Below are positions 45,742 to 60,118 of a stretch of 64,000 nt of DNA, piece by piece. Made by a program: the position numbers and the translations under genes. Origin of the DNA: Grifola frondosa (taxonomy: Eukaryota; Basidiomycota; Agaricomycetes; Polyporales; Grifolaceae); NCBI GenBank assembly GCA_001683735.1, contig LUGG01000002.1, positions 2,108,001-2,172,000 on the forward strand. Direction: 5' to 3'. Numbering within the stretch: the first letter of the stretch is position 1; each line of letters begins with the position of its first letter. A model generated the notes under the pieces. That model ran no database searches. It worked only from the letters and a program-made list of their open reading frames with translations, and was not told where the DNA came from.

Positions 45742-48224
45742 TCAGATCAGATAGCCGGTGTCGGAGCAAGGACTACAGATTCGGTCGGGGATCCTAGAGA
45801 TTCGAGAGCGAGGTCGGCCAGAGGAAGAAGCAAGCCATAGACCAGAGCTAGGTTTCAAATGAGACGTTAGCACCGACGTGGAAGATTCCAGTGGGTAGAC
45901 TTGTTTCTCTGGACTGCAAGTCACATTGGAAATACCTCATTTCGTAGTGGGAGTCCACAACATACCTTGTACGAGGTGCACTGGACGTGTATCGTCTTGC
46001 AGAAACTAACAAGATGAGTGCGCTCTTCGATGGGTTAAAGGACCAATCAGTTTATATGACCGGGCTGTTGTCGAGCGAGCGCGCTAATTCGTAACTGACC
46101 ATGAGTGCAGATGAAGCAAATTGTAGTAGAGACCACACTAGACGGCTAGATAGCATGAGGCGCGGATGACTGGTAGATGGACTAGATACTCGAGGTATGC
46201 GGGATCCACTATACGATCATATTTTAACCAAGTTTTCGCGCATCAAAGCTGTCGTGTTCGCTCACCTCGGAGGATGATCTCCAGGCAATGCAAGACACCC
46301 GTCTTGAACCAGGTCCACCAATCACAGTTGCGCGCGTCGGAGCCTTTTAACAGCCTGCTCTTGACATCAAGAGCAGTATTGTTAATGCTGATCATCTCGG
46401 TATGCATTTTTTCAGTGAGCAAAGATAGCGCATGCGCGAGCCGCGCGGCAGAGTCGGACACTTCAACTTGACTGTCATGGGCTATGCGCGCTTGCTGGAC
46501 GTGCGCTTCTACCTGATTATTGGCTTGAGATGTGGCGGCGATTAGATGGACGACAGACTGGGGGCATCAATGATGGAGACAGTGAGATCAGGTTGACGCG
46601 CCACAGCACTAACCTGTTGCATTGTATCGAAGTCGCCTTCAATTATCGCAAAACGAGACTGGACTGTGTCCTGTGCGACTTCAAATCTTGGCATGTACAA
46701 AACATCACCAATTGGAAACTAACCATTAGGTTCATAATGCCCTGATGTTGCCCCGCCACTGATGAAAATATTTGGTTCAGTTGATCACGGAGCATCCTCT
46801 CAAACAACGGGAGTAAGGTAGAAAGAGAAGTATCAAACTGTATTGTCAGTAAACCCGAGGGCACCATCTACACGGATGAGAGGATACGCACTTCTTGGAT
46901 CGCTGTCCCAAAAGCATTATTCATCTAATCGCGCCTATGGTAAGAGAAATGGTATGTGCAATACGGAACCAGGACAGACATGTGAAATGGCCCGCTTTTC
47001 GTTCTCCTCATTGCGCTTTTGCATGTCCAGAACCAATGTTTCAAGAGCATCGCCAATCTGTTCATCAGCAAACTTAGGCATTGCATTGTCGCGATAGCAG
47101 TCATAGTCAAAACCAACCTTGACAAAGCCTTGATGTAGCATTGCTGCCATCTCATTTGACGCGACATCGATGTCAGACGATGAAGCTTGCAAATTTTGTA
47201 ATACATCTCGTATTTCCTAAAACTGCATGGGTTTAATTCTTCAGGGAGACATGGAATAACTCCAACCTTGAGCATGCGGTCAGTATCTTGATAGGTTTGT
47301 TGCAATCTTGTTTCACGATTAGCGACGAATGCCAAAAGAGCCTTATTCTCCATCGTGGCATTCTTGTAGATATCTCTTGCTGTATCTAAAGAAGCAATTC
47401 AGATCTCAATGATCAACTGGCAGTTGGTACTTATTTTGCTGACCGATGTCAATCCACCGTCGGAACGCGTAGCAGAGTTGTGCTAGATATTCAAAGTCAC
47501 ATCTAACTCCTGAATGATACATCATTCACGATACTCACGGACTTCGCGAAGATATCCAGAATAACTTGACCAGTACTGTGCGCTTCGTGATAAAGCTCTG
47601 TGCTGGTCGATCACCCGCATGAACATCTCATGAGCATCAAAAGACTCACTCTACACAGACCCTGTGTGATTGCTCTCGAGGGATTGTCGGATAGTTTGAG
47701 TCTGGCACAAATGGAGCACACTCTAGAGGCGCCGAGGAATGGGTTGCCGTGGCGATCTCACACAAGGTCATAGAAAGCGCAGCTGCGAAGTATTCGCTCC
47801 CATGTCAGAAGACGTTGATGTTCATCATTAAGGTCTCACCTTTGATTCTCTCATCTTCGTTGAGGTCTAGCTCTCCGCATTGTGTCCGGATAAGGCTCGC
47901 CGCACGCTTGAAACAGTCTGGTTTTCTTGCGTAGGTTTCGAGAGTGTCTAGACATGGAGTATATGCGTCAATATTGGAATGCACATCCACTTTTGGTCAC
48001 TTCTATATACCAGCATGATGAAAGATAGTGGCAATCTCATCTAGACCGAGCTGATCTGCTTTGCGGCTTTAACGCGACTGAAGTCTCAAGAAAGGATTTC
48101 GCTTACTTTCGGAGAGAGGTACATCTGCTTTCCAGATTGTACTTGAAGACTTTGTCCACGAGATCGCATGGACATGCGGGAGGAGAAACACGTTAAGTAG
48201 AGCAAAAACCATGAACACGGTCAT
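45742..48224 (-). CDS. KAR5: Nuclear fusion protein Kar5 family
   Basis: Membrane protein of the nuclear envelope/ER needed for nuclear fusion (karyogamy) after mating. The start at 48224 gives a signal peptide, MTVFMVFALLNVFLLPHVHA. After short exons comes DCFKRAASLIRTQCGELDL, then AAISMTLCEIATATHSSAP with conserved cysteines. The diagnostic block ALSRSAQYWSSYSGYLREV follows, then QLCYAFRRWIDI and IYKNATMENKALLAFVANRE. A long helical stretch (ARLAHALSLLTEKMHTEMIS) precedes a hydrophobic segment near 46120 (SRLVWSLLQFASSAL) that likely crosses the membrane. The last exon ends RISRIPDRICSPCSDTGYLI. At least nine small introns. The family call rests on the SAQYWSSYSGYLRE and RAASLIRTQCGEL blocks. 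Confidence 0.85.
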
Positions 48225-48449
48225 ATCTGAGCGTGGTTTGCTAACGATTTAACGTTTAACGTTTAGCACTGCCAACGAGTCTTCGAGTGCAGCTAGTCCC
48301 GTGATCGTGACAGCGTTCGCGTCAGACTAGACGCGTATTCGCACACGTCTTCTTCTTCCCAACCGTCATGTCTCCCAGGCCGGTGTCGATAGCTCCGGTT
48401 CCCAGAAACCCATTGTTCATCATTTGAACGACTCCCGTTCTCAGCGCCT

Positions 48450-48790
48450 ATGGCTTCCGTAAGTTACGGAACATCTGTTGTTCATCAATAGGTGATTACT
48501 ACTTGCATCTCTTGATGTAGTAGGAGCTCGAGGCGCCGTATGAAATACGAAGATATCAGCGTACTGCGGACATGCTTGCTCCTCCCGCGCTGAAGGCCGT
48601 GAATCCGTCGGCAACAGCACCGGTTATTACTGAGGGTGCCACAAATCTAACCGAAAGCGGAGCGATCATTGGTACGTTGCCTCATACAACGAGTATCTCC
48701 ACGGGCCTCTACGAGAATTACGGAGACGGCAAAGCACAACCTCCCGAATTTGAACGGTTAATAATCTGTTTTGTGAGACTTTCAGTATAA
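48450..48790 (+). CDS. Small hypothetical protein
   Basis: A possible two-exon gene: MAS, then a short intron ending near 48522, then ELEAPYEIRRYQRTADMLAP and onward to SGAIIGTLPHTTSISTGLYE. The stop is at 48790. The coding frame has normal codon balance but no recognisable domain. It may continue through another intron after PPEFER. Low confidence. Confidence 0.3.
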
Positions 48791-50024
48791 GTAGTCATAG
48801 ATATCGCGGGTTGAATTCATTGCCCCATAACAGTTACTCACCATGCAGAGGATTCGTTGATGCCTCTATTCCTGAACAAATTTTTATTCAGGATCATTCC
48901 TGAAAAATACCCTTCTTCCTTCGTCCTTTCCTCAATATCGCTTTCAGTGCCATTTCCAGCAAACTGTGGGATGCTCGCTTGCAAACTCATATGCTCATAT
49001 GCAATTCGTTAGTTATGTTTTGCGAAGCGTGCATGATAAAATTGTGAAAAAGCTACGGTAATGCTATACTATACAGATCGAGGATCATCTCGCCGGAACC
49101 GGCGAATATTTCGCAGGTAGAGAACATCGCGCCGCTGCACATGATGATATTTCCGTTGGAATCCTTGCAGGAAGTCGCCCCTGGCATGGCCCTGGGATCC
49201 AATTCGAAGACATACATTGAACGAATTCATAGTTGGTACGACATTTCCTCCACTTACTGGCATTGTATCTGACAATCCCCGTTCGTGGCCTATCAGATCG
49301 GCGCACAAACAGATGAGTTCAATCCGCAGGATTTGTAGACCTAATCTCTGTTGGATAATCTTCGGGCAATGGAGAAGGGAGGAGAGTACTCGTTCGTGAA
49401 ATCTGCCTGAACATGCATGTTCGCTAATATTTGGATGTTATGTTATTTGTATTTGTATCATTGGAAGCGGCTCCGGTAACGAATTGAACATATACCAGCG
49501 ATACTTGAATCATCGATATTCCAACATCCCATTCTTCCTATGTCAAAAACGCGTAAGATTTAGAAGACATATGGAGTATGCGATAAGATAGTAGTAACAC
49601 CGCAGATCTCACTTGTTGAAACTGGCTTCGTCAGAAATGGGGGTAGCGGATTTTAGTGAGAAAGGCCAATTTACAAAGAGTCAACATATAGACCGACATG
49701 AACGAAAATCTATTCCGCCAGTGTATAAATAGACTAAGGATACAATATCAAGAACGATGTATGGTGTATCTGATTCCGACACACGAGGGAGGTATTGGAT
49801 ACACTGAGATGTGATGAGAAGCAGTCAACTTCAAGGAGTCCAAGGGTGCGACAGAAGAAAAGCAATACAAAGGGGCAAAGCGTACTAAGACAGGATTAGG
49901 GCGGAGTGCGAGAGCAGCGACAAAACGCGAATAATAAAGTAAGAAAAATGCGGGGTATGAGAGAACGAAAGAGAAACGACACAGAGACTCTATGGCACAC
50001 TCACGAGATCCGCATGGCCGCGAT
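48791..50024. other. No gene recognised
   Basis: 1.2 kb of AT-rich sequence with short frames on both strands and no clear motif. The right half is purine-rich (49,740-49,990) and is probably the 3' region of the minus-strand gene that ends at 50025. Confidence 0.4.
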
Positions 50025-51301
50025 TTAACTGCGGCGTTCCTCGCCTCGGTATTTTCTAGAGTAACTCACTCCAGCTGTGACCTTACCCTCCCAAAAGCTA
50101 GCACCCTCTCCTTCAATCCAGTTTCCGGTAACCGGCTCGCGCTCGAAGTCACCATCTCGGTAGTGGTAACGCTGCTGAAGCAGCTTCAACAGCGGGTTCC
50201 TGAGCGCAGGGTCCATGCGCACGCTCTCCCCAGGGAGATAGCTGCCGACGCCATGCCGTGCGAGACTCTCCTCGAACAGCGCCTCGTCAAAGGTGCAGCC
50301 GCAGTTGAGGTAACCAGGAGGGGCCATGCGGGGTGGGTAGGCTCTGCGCTCGCGGCGCGAATCATGCCATGCACACAAGGCATTGCCAGCGCGGTTAAGG
50401 GAACACAACAATTTTACACGCGCATCCGTACGGGCCTGCCAGTTTTCCTGGAAAGCGGAAGAGGGTGCTGCAGCGGGAGTGGGAAGGGGTGATGGAAAGC
50501 CACCGCGGGAGACCTCATCTTTGAGTTCTTTACTGATGAGCTCGAGCTCGAGCTCACGCACCCTCTGGTTGAGGCGGCGGATCTCGTCTTCCATCCTGTC
50601 TCGGGAGGGCCGAGCTGGACGGCCGACCAAGGTCGGGGCGGGTGTGGCCGCCGGCGATATGACCATCGGTGTAGACTGAGTTAAATTATGTGACGGCATA
50701 GCACACGTCCCTTGCATAGTATGTTGGAAAGGGAACGGGTCAGGGTATATGGGGGAAGGCATACCGGAAGAGTGAGGGGAAATCGTCTCCGGGCTGCCGG
50801 TGGTATAGAGCGGCATGTCATACTGCGAAAAAGACGGAAATGCGCCAGAGGGACTCGCTGCAGTAAGAGGGGTAGGAGGGCAAGAAAACCTGGGTCCATG
50901 TAGCCTCCCTCGGACAAGGTGGAAGTTGGCGACGGAGTCCAAGCCATACCGGAGGGGGGAGTGTTCGAGGGACGATTTTGTGAGGAAGTTATATGTGTGT
51001 CACCCATGGCTCCGGAGAGGCTTGAACTAGTAGAGCCAGTTGACTGAGTTCTGATGCTTCGGCTAACCATAGGGCGGTGGGGGTCATTCTGTATCGCCAC
51101 TATGTTAGGTGTGAAGGCTGTAAACGCCGGATCTGATGTTACCTGGGGGTAATTACCAGGATAGGTAAAAGTGGCGGATTGTTGATCAACATTGCCGCCC
51201 CTTCTGTTAGATCCGGGGGATGGCTGGTTAGGACCGGAAAACTGCTCCTGCTCGCTCTTGATGTCTGCAGGGGACCACGGTCCATATGGAGGGAGCGACA
51301 T
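50025..51301 (-). CDS. Coiled-coil hypothetical protein
   Basis: A single-exon gene of about 425 residues. I chose the start MSLPPYGPWSPADIKSEQEQ at 51301 because it is conserved-looking and the longer in-frame extension upstream reads like a leader. The N-terminal half is disordered and rich in Ser, Thr, Pro and Gln. A helix DRMEDEIRRLNQRVRELELE (~residues 235-265) with heptad spacing suggests a short coiled coil or leucine-zipper-like dimer. The C-terminal part looks folded: ALCAWHDSRRERRAYPPRM, APPGYLNCGCTFDEALFEES and MDPALRNPLLKLLQQRYHYR. The frame breaks at 50885-50888 (one T short on minus, after YMDPGF). It resembles orphan proteins widely kept in Agaricomycetes. I can name no function; a transcription-related role would be a guess from the coiled coil alone. 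Confidence 0.7.
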
Positions 51302-53908
51302 TTTTGCGAAACCTTTTTGTGGCCTTCGACAAGGGTAAGGAGGTGTCGAGTGCCGGAAGGGCCTCGAAATCAAAAGAGAATGTGGCCGCGTGCTGCTTAA
51401 CGAAGGAGAGACGAGGGAAGAGGTAATGATCGAGATAGGAAAGAACGATGGATGAGAAGACGGAAGATAAGTAGCCAACCGTGCGGAGGCGGACTCTGCC
51501 TTGCCAAAGGTGAGTGGCGGAGCATTGAAGACCGGAGGCGGTTTAAATGTGAAACAACGGTCATGTTGGTGGCAGTGCAGATGTTCCCTGAAAGGCGCAC
51601 CGACGACTGCGTGGCCGGAAGGATGCACTTCGCTACTACCCGGCCGATGGCGTTGTGCAGGACACGGAGATGATCAATTGTCGCGAGGGACGGCGATCTA
51701 CCTACCAATTGACGACTTGTAGGTATAGTACAGCTTGTGGGGGCAAGTGAGGGAGGACTCGGGTGCATATCTAAGCGGCGGACTGCCTCAGCCTACGGAG
51801 GGTTGCCACCAGTGGGACTTGGTTGTGACGGAAAGTGGCAAGCATCTACTAATCACACGTTGACATGATAGTATGATGATACGACGCACAACAGAGTATT
51901 GGTAATGGCGTGGCCACTAGACAACGTAGACCTGATTCTCGCGGTAAGCAGTAGCATCGCCCGAATCAAGCATTGCGCACACCGCTGTTCATTTGAGTTT
52001 CCACACATCCCAGCATCCGTTTCAGACGGTACGCGCTACGCCGAAACCACCGATGCCACGTGCCGCTCCGGACATATCAACATCTCAACAGAGTCGACAA
52101 CACCGCACTGCATCTCATCGCAAAAGCATACTCGCCGACACCTATTAGAACTCTTCACTCGTCGATACGCTACCCATGGAGGTAGGTCAGCCTCATACCC
52201 GCTCCCACAGGGCTCGGGATTAGGTCACTCGAAGTCAGAATCACCAGCGCCAAAGCCATCAGCGCAGCGCACGCAAGGGTAAGTGTGCGGCTCAAATGCG
52301 GGAAACGAGCGCGACGTGCGTCTGCTGCAATACGGTACTCAAAAAAGAGCTCGGCCATTCGGACGTGGGTAGAGACGATCCATCGCGGGTACGTAGAACG
52401 GCCTGCTGATCATTGCGTCATGTCACAAAACAATATTGATCAGACTTACGGGAGACAGCTTCTGCACGTCAAAAGTCAAAATAATCAAGCTGAGGAGATA
52501 TCGGTCTCTCGCGAATACCGCATTTCGAACGTCCGCATCAAATTCCGAATGTCGACGCCCAAAATAGTCAACTGTGTAGCGACGTATACGATGATCTCCT
52601 GGTCGACGGTGTGATGGCTGCCATAATCAAGAAAACGACGATAGCATCGGATGGATGACAGTGGGTACTTGAAAGGAGATCTTATTAGTGAGAATAGCTT
52701 CCGCGGCAGTTGGCTACTACTTACCAGAAACGACAGATCAGTGATCCATTTATTGTTGATCACTCGAGTAATAACTATAAACAAATCAGTATTGAAGCTA
52801 TGCTGTCGTTTACATTGTCGCTAATGGCTGCGGGTTGTCACATTAATAGCCAAGCTGGATATAGCCATATGATTTTCCCATGAGCCCAGCTGCAAATGGT
52901 GCGTTGGCAAGATGCGCACTCAAACGGAAGAGAGGCAGGGGTAGTTCTGCGACACGGCAACTGAACGCCAATGAGTGACACCTACAGCACTCATGTAACT
53001 GGGTGATGAAGAAGTCATACAATGAGTTCATCAATCTGGCGAAGAATCAGAGCACGCAAAGCCAACGCTCAATACGTTGATCACTCCGTTCTGCTTCTCG
53101 CGGATTCATGATGCTGGAAAGCCAAACAATGATAGAATCACCTCACCAACAAGAAGGGAAGCTCTTCATTTCATAGCAAAAGAACGAACAGCTCGTCGAA
53201 CTTGCGAGTATGCACCGTCAGTGGTAGATGACAGAGCCTGGAACTAGGATTTGGGATCGCGCTCAAATGACAGACATGCTGTGTATCGAGTACTCCCGTA
53301 TAAGCTCCATAGCATCAGCATCAGGCGCTCGTGCCACCAAATGCATAGCTCCGGCACATGGCTAGCCACCACATGTAAAATTGCAGTGTCCAAACATAAC
53401 CCCAACGAAGAGACCCTGATGGCTTCAGAAAAGCACAACGGAGGGCACTGACCATTGTCACTAACAATGTGATAACCACACCCACACGGTAAGCTATGGT
53501 CGAGAACTCACCATTAGAAGATTTTTTGAAAAGAATTCAATCAATAGTAAGATCTAGATGTTGAGCGCCCGCGTTGTGTTCTTGACAACCTTCGCGTATC
53601 CTACTACAGTACCCCATGGATGACGTTCGCGACCAAGAAGCAGAACGCTGTATAGGATGTGCATTGCACCGACAGTATGTGGCACCCGGCAATCAGAATT
53701 AGAAGTTTGTCCCTGTCTGGACCAGTGTCGTGGCACTACAAGACTTTACAGTTGCTACTGTGGTGCTATATTAAATCATTTATGCCAGGCGCTGAGCTGG
53801 TAACAGACGTACTTGGACAATCCACCCACGACTTGACATGTATGAGAAGCGTCGGAGACGAATGGGGCGCGAACGGCAACGTACTTCAAGAGAAACAGCC
53901 GAACGGGT
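51302..53908. other. No gene resolved
   Basis: 2.6 kb with short minus-strand frames containing hydrophobic stretches, for example TLTLACAALMALALVIL near 52,270 and VITRVINNKWITDLSFLV near 52,750. These could be exons of a polytopic membrane protein on minus. I could not join them into a consistent gene, so no CDS is called. The left ~300 bases are probably the leader of the coiled-coil gene. Confidence 0.4.
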
Positions 53909-54303
53909 TCATGTCTGCTCCGACATCTTCTGCTCGTAAAGCACGATATCGCGCCACGGCTTCCCCTTAGGAAGTTGTTGACTAAAGAGGAAAAACGGCT
54001 TAGAGGACCAACAAGCAACCTTGTGTACATTCCACCGACCTCAACTCTCGAGGGATGATGACTTCCCTGTTTGTGCGTCCACATCAACAAATCTCGTCAG
54101 CTCCACCGCTGGTCGTCCAGGACATCTGGAAGTTAAATGCAGTGAATGGTCAGAGGAGGGTGCTGTAACACGTACATTCTGAAAATGCGGGGGATTGGCC
54201 AACAACGCAATTGGGGTTGCCCTTCACTGGTCACTTCCGCATCGCAGCTATACTGGACGATCTCAGCTAAGCGACATTTCTCGTGGGGGCCGCGGTCAGA
54301 CAT
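53909..54303 (-). CDS. Som1-like small mitochondrial protein
   Basis: Three small exons give roughly 85 residues. The start is the ATG at 54303 (MSDRGPHEKCRLAEIVQYSC). An intron splits after RIFRI, joining to CPGRPAVELTRFVDVDA; the last exon ends WRDIVLYEQKMSEQT. The cysteine pattern C..AEIVQY.C ... C.PIPRIFR.C resembles the Som1 family (yeast Som1 works with the inner-membrane peptidase complex in the intermembrane space). Paired cysteines and the small size fit import through the disulfide relay. The identification is from this pattern only; another small twin-Cys mitochondrial protein is possible. Confidence 0.55.
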
Positions 54304-54500
54304 GAACGAGTCCAACTTCCAACTTCCAAGTCAGTACTTTTAGGCGCGCGTTTATGCACGTGCCTTGTCACGTGGTCTTGAATTATTTCTTCCTGGTTCG
54401 ATGCCTTGAAATAGAGCGTGAACGTCGTCTTCACCCCATCCTCTCTTCTCTTCCACTCCTTCACTCCTCCCTCCGCTTTCTTAGCGCTCACCGCATAAAA

Positions 54501-56350
<1,850 letters not shown>

Positions 56351-57095
56351 ATGCTTTTTCGTACACACTGTGTAGGCGATCGATGGCCTCAACGCGCCCT
56401 CGCCGATAAATATGGGATCCTCAACGGCCCGTGGTGGTTGACGGCTGGTATGCCTGCCTGGCAGGATGTGGAATCCACATACCGCGCTGGGATTAGATGC
56501 GTGCCGGGTGTGCTGCGTGCGCAGTGTCTTGACGGGAGCTGCGGCGCTGCTGGTAGTGTTTGGGCCTCAACGTGCCCGTTTCTCGCATAATGTATATCAT
56601 GATCGAGTCGAGGCAAATTCACTTGTTTGAGACTTCTGCAGTCTTGATTTACCGTTTCGCTGAGACAAGCCTGTGCTTGATGTTCACACCGGAGGTAATG
56701 CTAACAACTACAGGTGTATACAATGTGCAGCCGTGTGCGTACGGTGTAGTGGCCCTCTCGTCTTTGTATTCTGCTCTCACACAATGTTTGTGTGGTGAAA
56801 GGCCCTGCGTAAGCTGTGAATTTACATGAGCAGTGACCAACATAGCTTGGTGATAAGACTGGCAGCGCTGTTCAGTGTCCTCCTTGTCTTTGGGACGGCC
56901 GCATTTGTTTTTTGGGCGATGCATTGCAATGCGATGATCTCCGACCGGACACGGGCGCAATAGCTAACCGCCTGCACTGCATTTGCATATTGTACGCACT
57001 ATCTGTGCCTATCTCGATATGTAGATTGGAATCGATGCTCGACAGCCACCAGCACTCCGGGATCACATTTTATCTCAAACCACAGTCCTTTCACG
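56351..57095. other. Intergenic
   Basis: 3' region of the SAHH gene and promoter of the next orphan gene. I see no gene or repeat. Confidence 0.45.
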
Positions 57096-58770
57096 ATGAG
57101 CGACGTGTCCGCCCTCGGGCCCATTGATCCTGCATCAATCCCAGAAGCTGAGACCGAAAAGGCAGCGCCATGGATTGTACGGAAACTTGTTGGGGTGAGC
57201 TTGTTTCCAAATAACAAGAGGGATCATGCCGGCTAATATTTGTTTTTTAAACAGTCAATGACAGGCAGGATTGTCAGGTCGTCCTGGGAAACACTTAGGG
57301 CGTCCGGAACGAGTGTAGTTTGTCTGTCTCCGGTAACTGATTCCACCGAGTTGCTCGCATATTCATCATCGTTGATATTTTCTTCGACCGAGCTAGTGGG
57401 GTGACTCGTCTCCACTTCTACTCCCGTGCATTCGTTTCAGAGATCTTGTGGTCCATACGATTATTGCCGCTACGGTAAGGAACTTTGTTGTCACATGCAC
57501 TAGCATCTGAGCCTTCACCGCAGGGTGGGGTGGCTGCTGTCGCAGCGCCAGTGATGGGCCCCGTGTCTGACGTGGTGCTCTCCACGCTCGGCGATACAAT
57601 CTTAGTCGAGATGGGCATGCATGCTGGATTTGAGCTCACTGCCAAAGCGGCGAACGATTTGATCCTCGACGGGACGATCAAGAAAGTTGTGCCCATACAT
57701 TCAGGCAGATTGGAGACCACGAGTGTGAAGACCATGCTGATCACCCTGAAGTACAAGCACCTACCCGACGATGCATCTTTGGGATTCTATCGCAGCAGTT
57801 TGCATCAGTGAGTTATACGCGCAACTGCTCTCCCGCTGGAGGTGCCTCATCTTGATTTTCCAGAGATAACTCTCTGTTTTCGAGCGTGCTTGACTACTTG
57901 GCAATTGAAAAGGGATGGTTCTCGCCATACCTGTTTGCTAGCGGTCGGCGACCTGTGATACCGCGATCAGTGAGGCCAGATGTAGTGTTCTGTCACGGAC
58001 CCTTTCTTTCTGGTGAGTTTACTGATAGCGTACGCATTTATGTGCCTCATTTCCATGCTGTAGGCGATTACAGGATTGGAGAGACCCTTCTCGTGGAGTC
58101 TGCATCCCTAATCACGCTGTGCCCTGCCCCTCCCACACAACTGCAGCCCGCCACTCCTCCTTCACATTCATCTCTCTCCGTTAATCTGCCAAGCCTATCC
58201 AATGTCTTCACACGCTCCCGCACGCCATCGCCTGAGCCGTCATTGACTCCGCTCCCTCCTCCACCGACTCCGCGTCGGATGGTCATCCTAGTAGTTGGAC
58301 TCAAGCCTCATCGTACGTTCTGGACGACAAGTGCACGGCCCAGCGAGAGCGTCATATATTATCAGCTCTTAAATGGTTGCCCGGCGATAGTTGTGCCCGT
58401 TAAGATTGGCGCGCCGCTTCTTGCCTGGGACAGCATGACGCTCGAGGAAATCTGGAAGGTAACGCTACCGCCTGAAGGCGAGGGCGCGAAGAATACGGAC
58501 GGAAAATTTGAAGGCGTGGTCAACGTATTATTTGAATATCTGGACTTGTGTATCGACTGGGAACGTGTCGTCCTCTCGAACGAGCAAGGCGGCGAGGGTG
58601 CGGAGAACGCGCAGGACGGGGTGGAGACTACGGCAGAGATAAAGAGGGACGCTGTGAGAAGTGCGCTGGTAATCCTCGTTGCGGGCGCAGTACGCAGCGG
58701 CGAGAGCAAAGAGGTGAAAAATCAAGTCAACAAAGAGAGAAGCGGAATTGCGATGTGGCGGATACCATGA
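57096..58770 (+). CDS. Hypothetical protein with possible hydrophobic hairpin
   Basis: About 480 residues in five or six exons without frame breaks. The start MSDVSALGPIDPASIPEAET is acidic. Exon 2 (SMTGRIVRSSWETLRASGTS) leads into VVHTIIAATGGVAAVAAPVM, a Gly/Ala-rich hydrophobic stretch across an exon junction that could insert in a membrane. The following part, GDTILVEMGMHAGFELTAKA, through HLPDDASLGFYRSSLHQ, looks folded. Later come FHAVGDYRIGETLLVESASL, a Pro/Ser-rich linker (SRTPSPEPSLTPLPPPPTPR), then VILVVGLKPHRTFWTTSARP and PAIVVPVKIGAPLLAWDSMT. The C-terminus has charged helices. No family is recognised; a conserved Agaricomycete orphan is likely. Confidence 0.65.
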
Positions 58771-58859
58771 AGGGTTAATATTATAAGAATAATCCGTTAT
58801 ATGATACATTGATTATCCCTACATGTATGTCGTGATAATGGAAGTTCCCAATACCTATC

Positions 58860-60118
58860 TATACCCCAATTTTCGAATTTCTTCCGTAGTGTTCCACTGT
58901 AAGTTTCGGGCTCTATGCGTCCTAGTTGGGTAGAGTGGCCAATACACCGGGGTTCTGAGTATAGACGTCCTTATATAGCTCCGATTGCGCACGCACGGAG
59001 TGCGCTGCGACAGCAAATGCCGACGAGTACGCGTCCGCAGAGGGTGGAGACAAAGTATGCTTGGAAGAGCATCCCGATAATCGTAGTGGGATCTTGCTGT
59101 GAACCTTCTGAGAGACGAGACGGGAGTAAGCAGAGAAGCCATATGGAATCAAGATGGGAAATTTTCACCTGTGTTGACGGCGCCAGGGTCAGCGGCGATG
59201 GCTATGATAGGAATGCCGTCCACATCTGGCTTCTTTTGCAAAGATTTTGCGAAGAGTGCGTTGGCCAACTTGCTGTGGACTATACACACGAACAATGATC
59301 AATCGCATAGAGAGTGTTACGAAAGAGACAACACGGACAGTATCCGACCAGGTGGTGGCTGGGAGAGGCGGGACCTTTGTGGTTAATGTGCTGCTGATCG
59401 TTGACATCTTGCAGGTCGTGGAATCGCACGCCGTTCCGAATGAATGACATGCCGAATGAGGACACCTGAGATACCGCATTACCTCAGGCTATACGAAATG
59501 TACCTGGTGTCTCACATTGAACAATCTGACAGTCACTGTCCGCTTTTTTTTTGCCGTTTCTATCACCAAAGGAAGCAGTGTCTTAGTTAGGACGAAGGGA
59601 CTAAGTGGCTTGCAAAACAAATAGCAAGTAGCAAGTTAACAATTTCCTATCGAGAGTGTGTCACGGCGGGAACTCACTTGACAATCATCGAATCTGATAT
59701 GCCATGGATATAGATGTAAGAACGGTATTGACAATTCCACCAAATCATGTCAACCTACCATCCTGTGCCAATGCAAATGGGGCACACAGCCTGGTGAATC
59801 GACTATCAACGCCATCTTTGCTAGCAGTAATAACAAAAGAAGTTATTAACTGAAAAAATGATAGAAATCAGCATGGCAGTTGGTGCAAATAATACGCAGT
59901 ACCGCTTACTCAAGATATCCAGCCGCTCAAAAATTCCTCACGCTCTCTTCGCGTCGCGAGGTTCAGTTAGGTTCACGCAATCTCCCCGTTTCCAGGTTCC
60001 AATCCTTCTAAGTGCAGACGCACAGTTACGGCCTGAGCCTTGTCTTCATTACGTGCCCCCATGTAGATCTTGGCGCCGTGTCTCGCGGGGTGCTGAATAG
60101 TCGCGTGGCCGACTCCTC
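58860..60118 (-). pseudogene. Decayed SDR relic, paralogue of the gene at 61.9-63.4 kb
   Basis: Blocks on minus follow the order of the SDR at 61913-63359. VGHATIQHPARHGAKIYMGA (5' end near 60117) matches GFATLQYLARQGAKVYLGAR. Then LEGLEPGNGEIA is followed by a stop. Near 59,250 comes KLANALFAKSLQKKPDVDG, then IPIIAIAADPGAVNT. Near 59,000 comes AAHSVRAQSELYKDVY, matching AAPAVRAQPELYKAAF. Frames shift and stops intervene, so this copy is dead. Confidence 0.8.

Noticed and set aside
51302..51628. An N-terminal extension of the coiled-coil gene to 51628
   Set aside because: The extra ~108 codons have leader-like C/T-rich composition; the ATG at 51301 gives a clean start.
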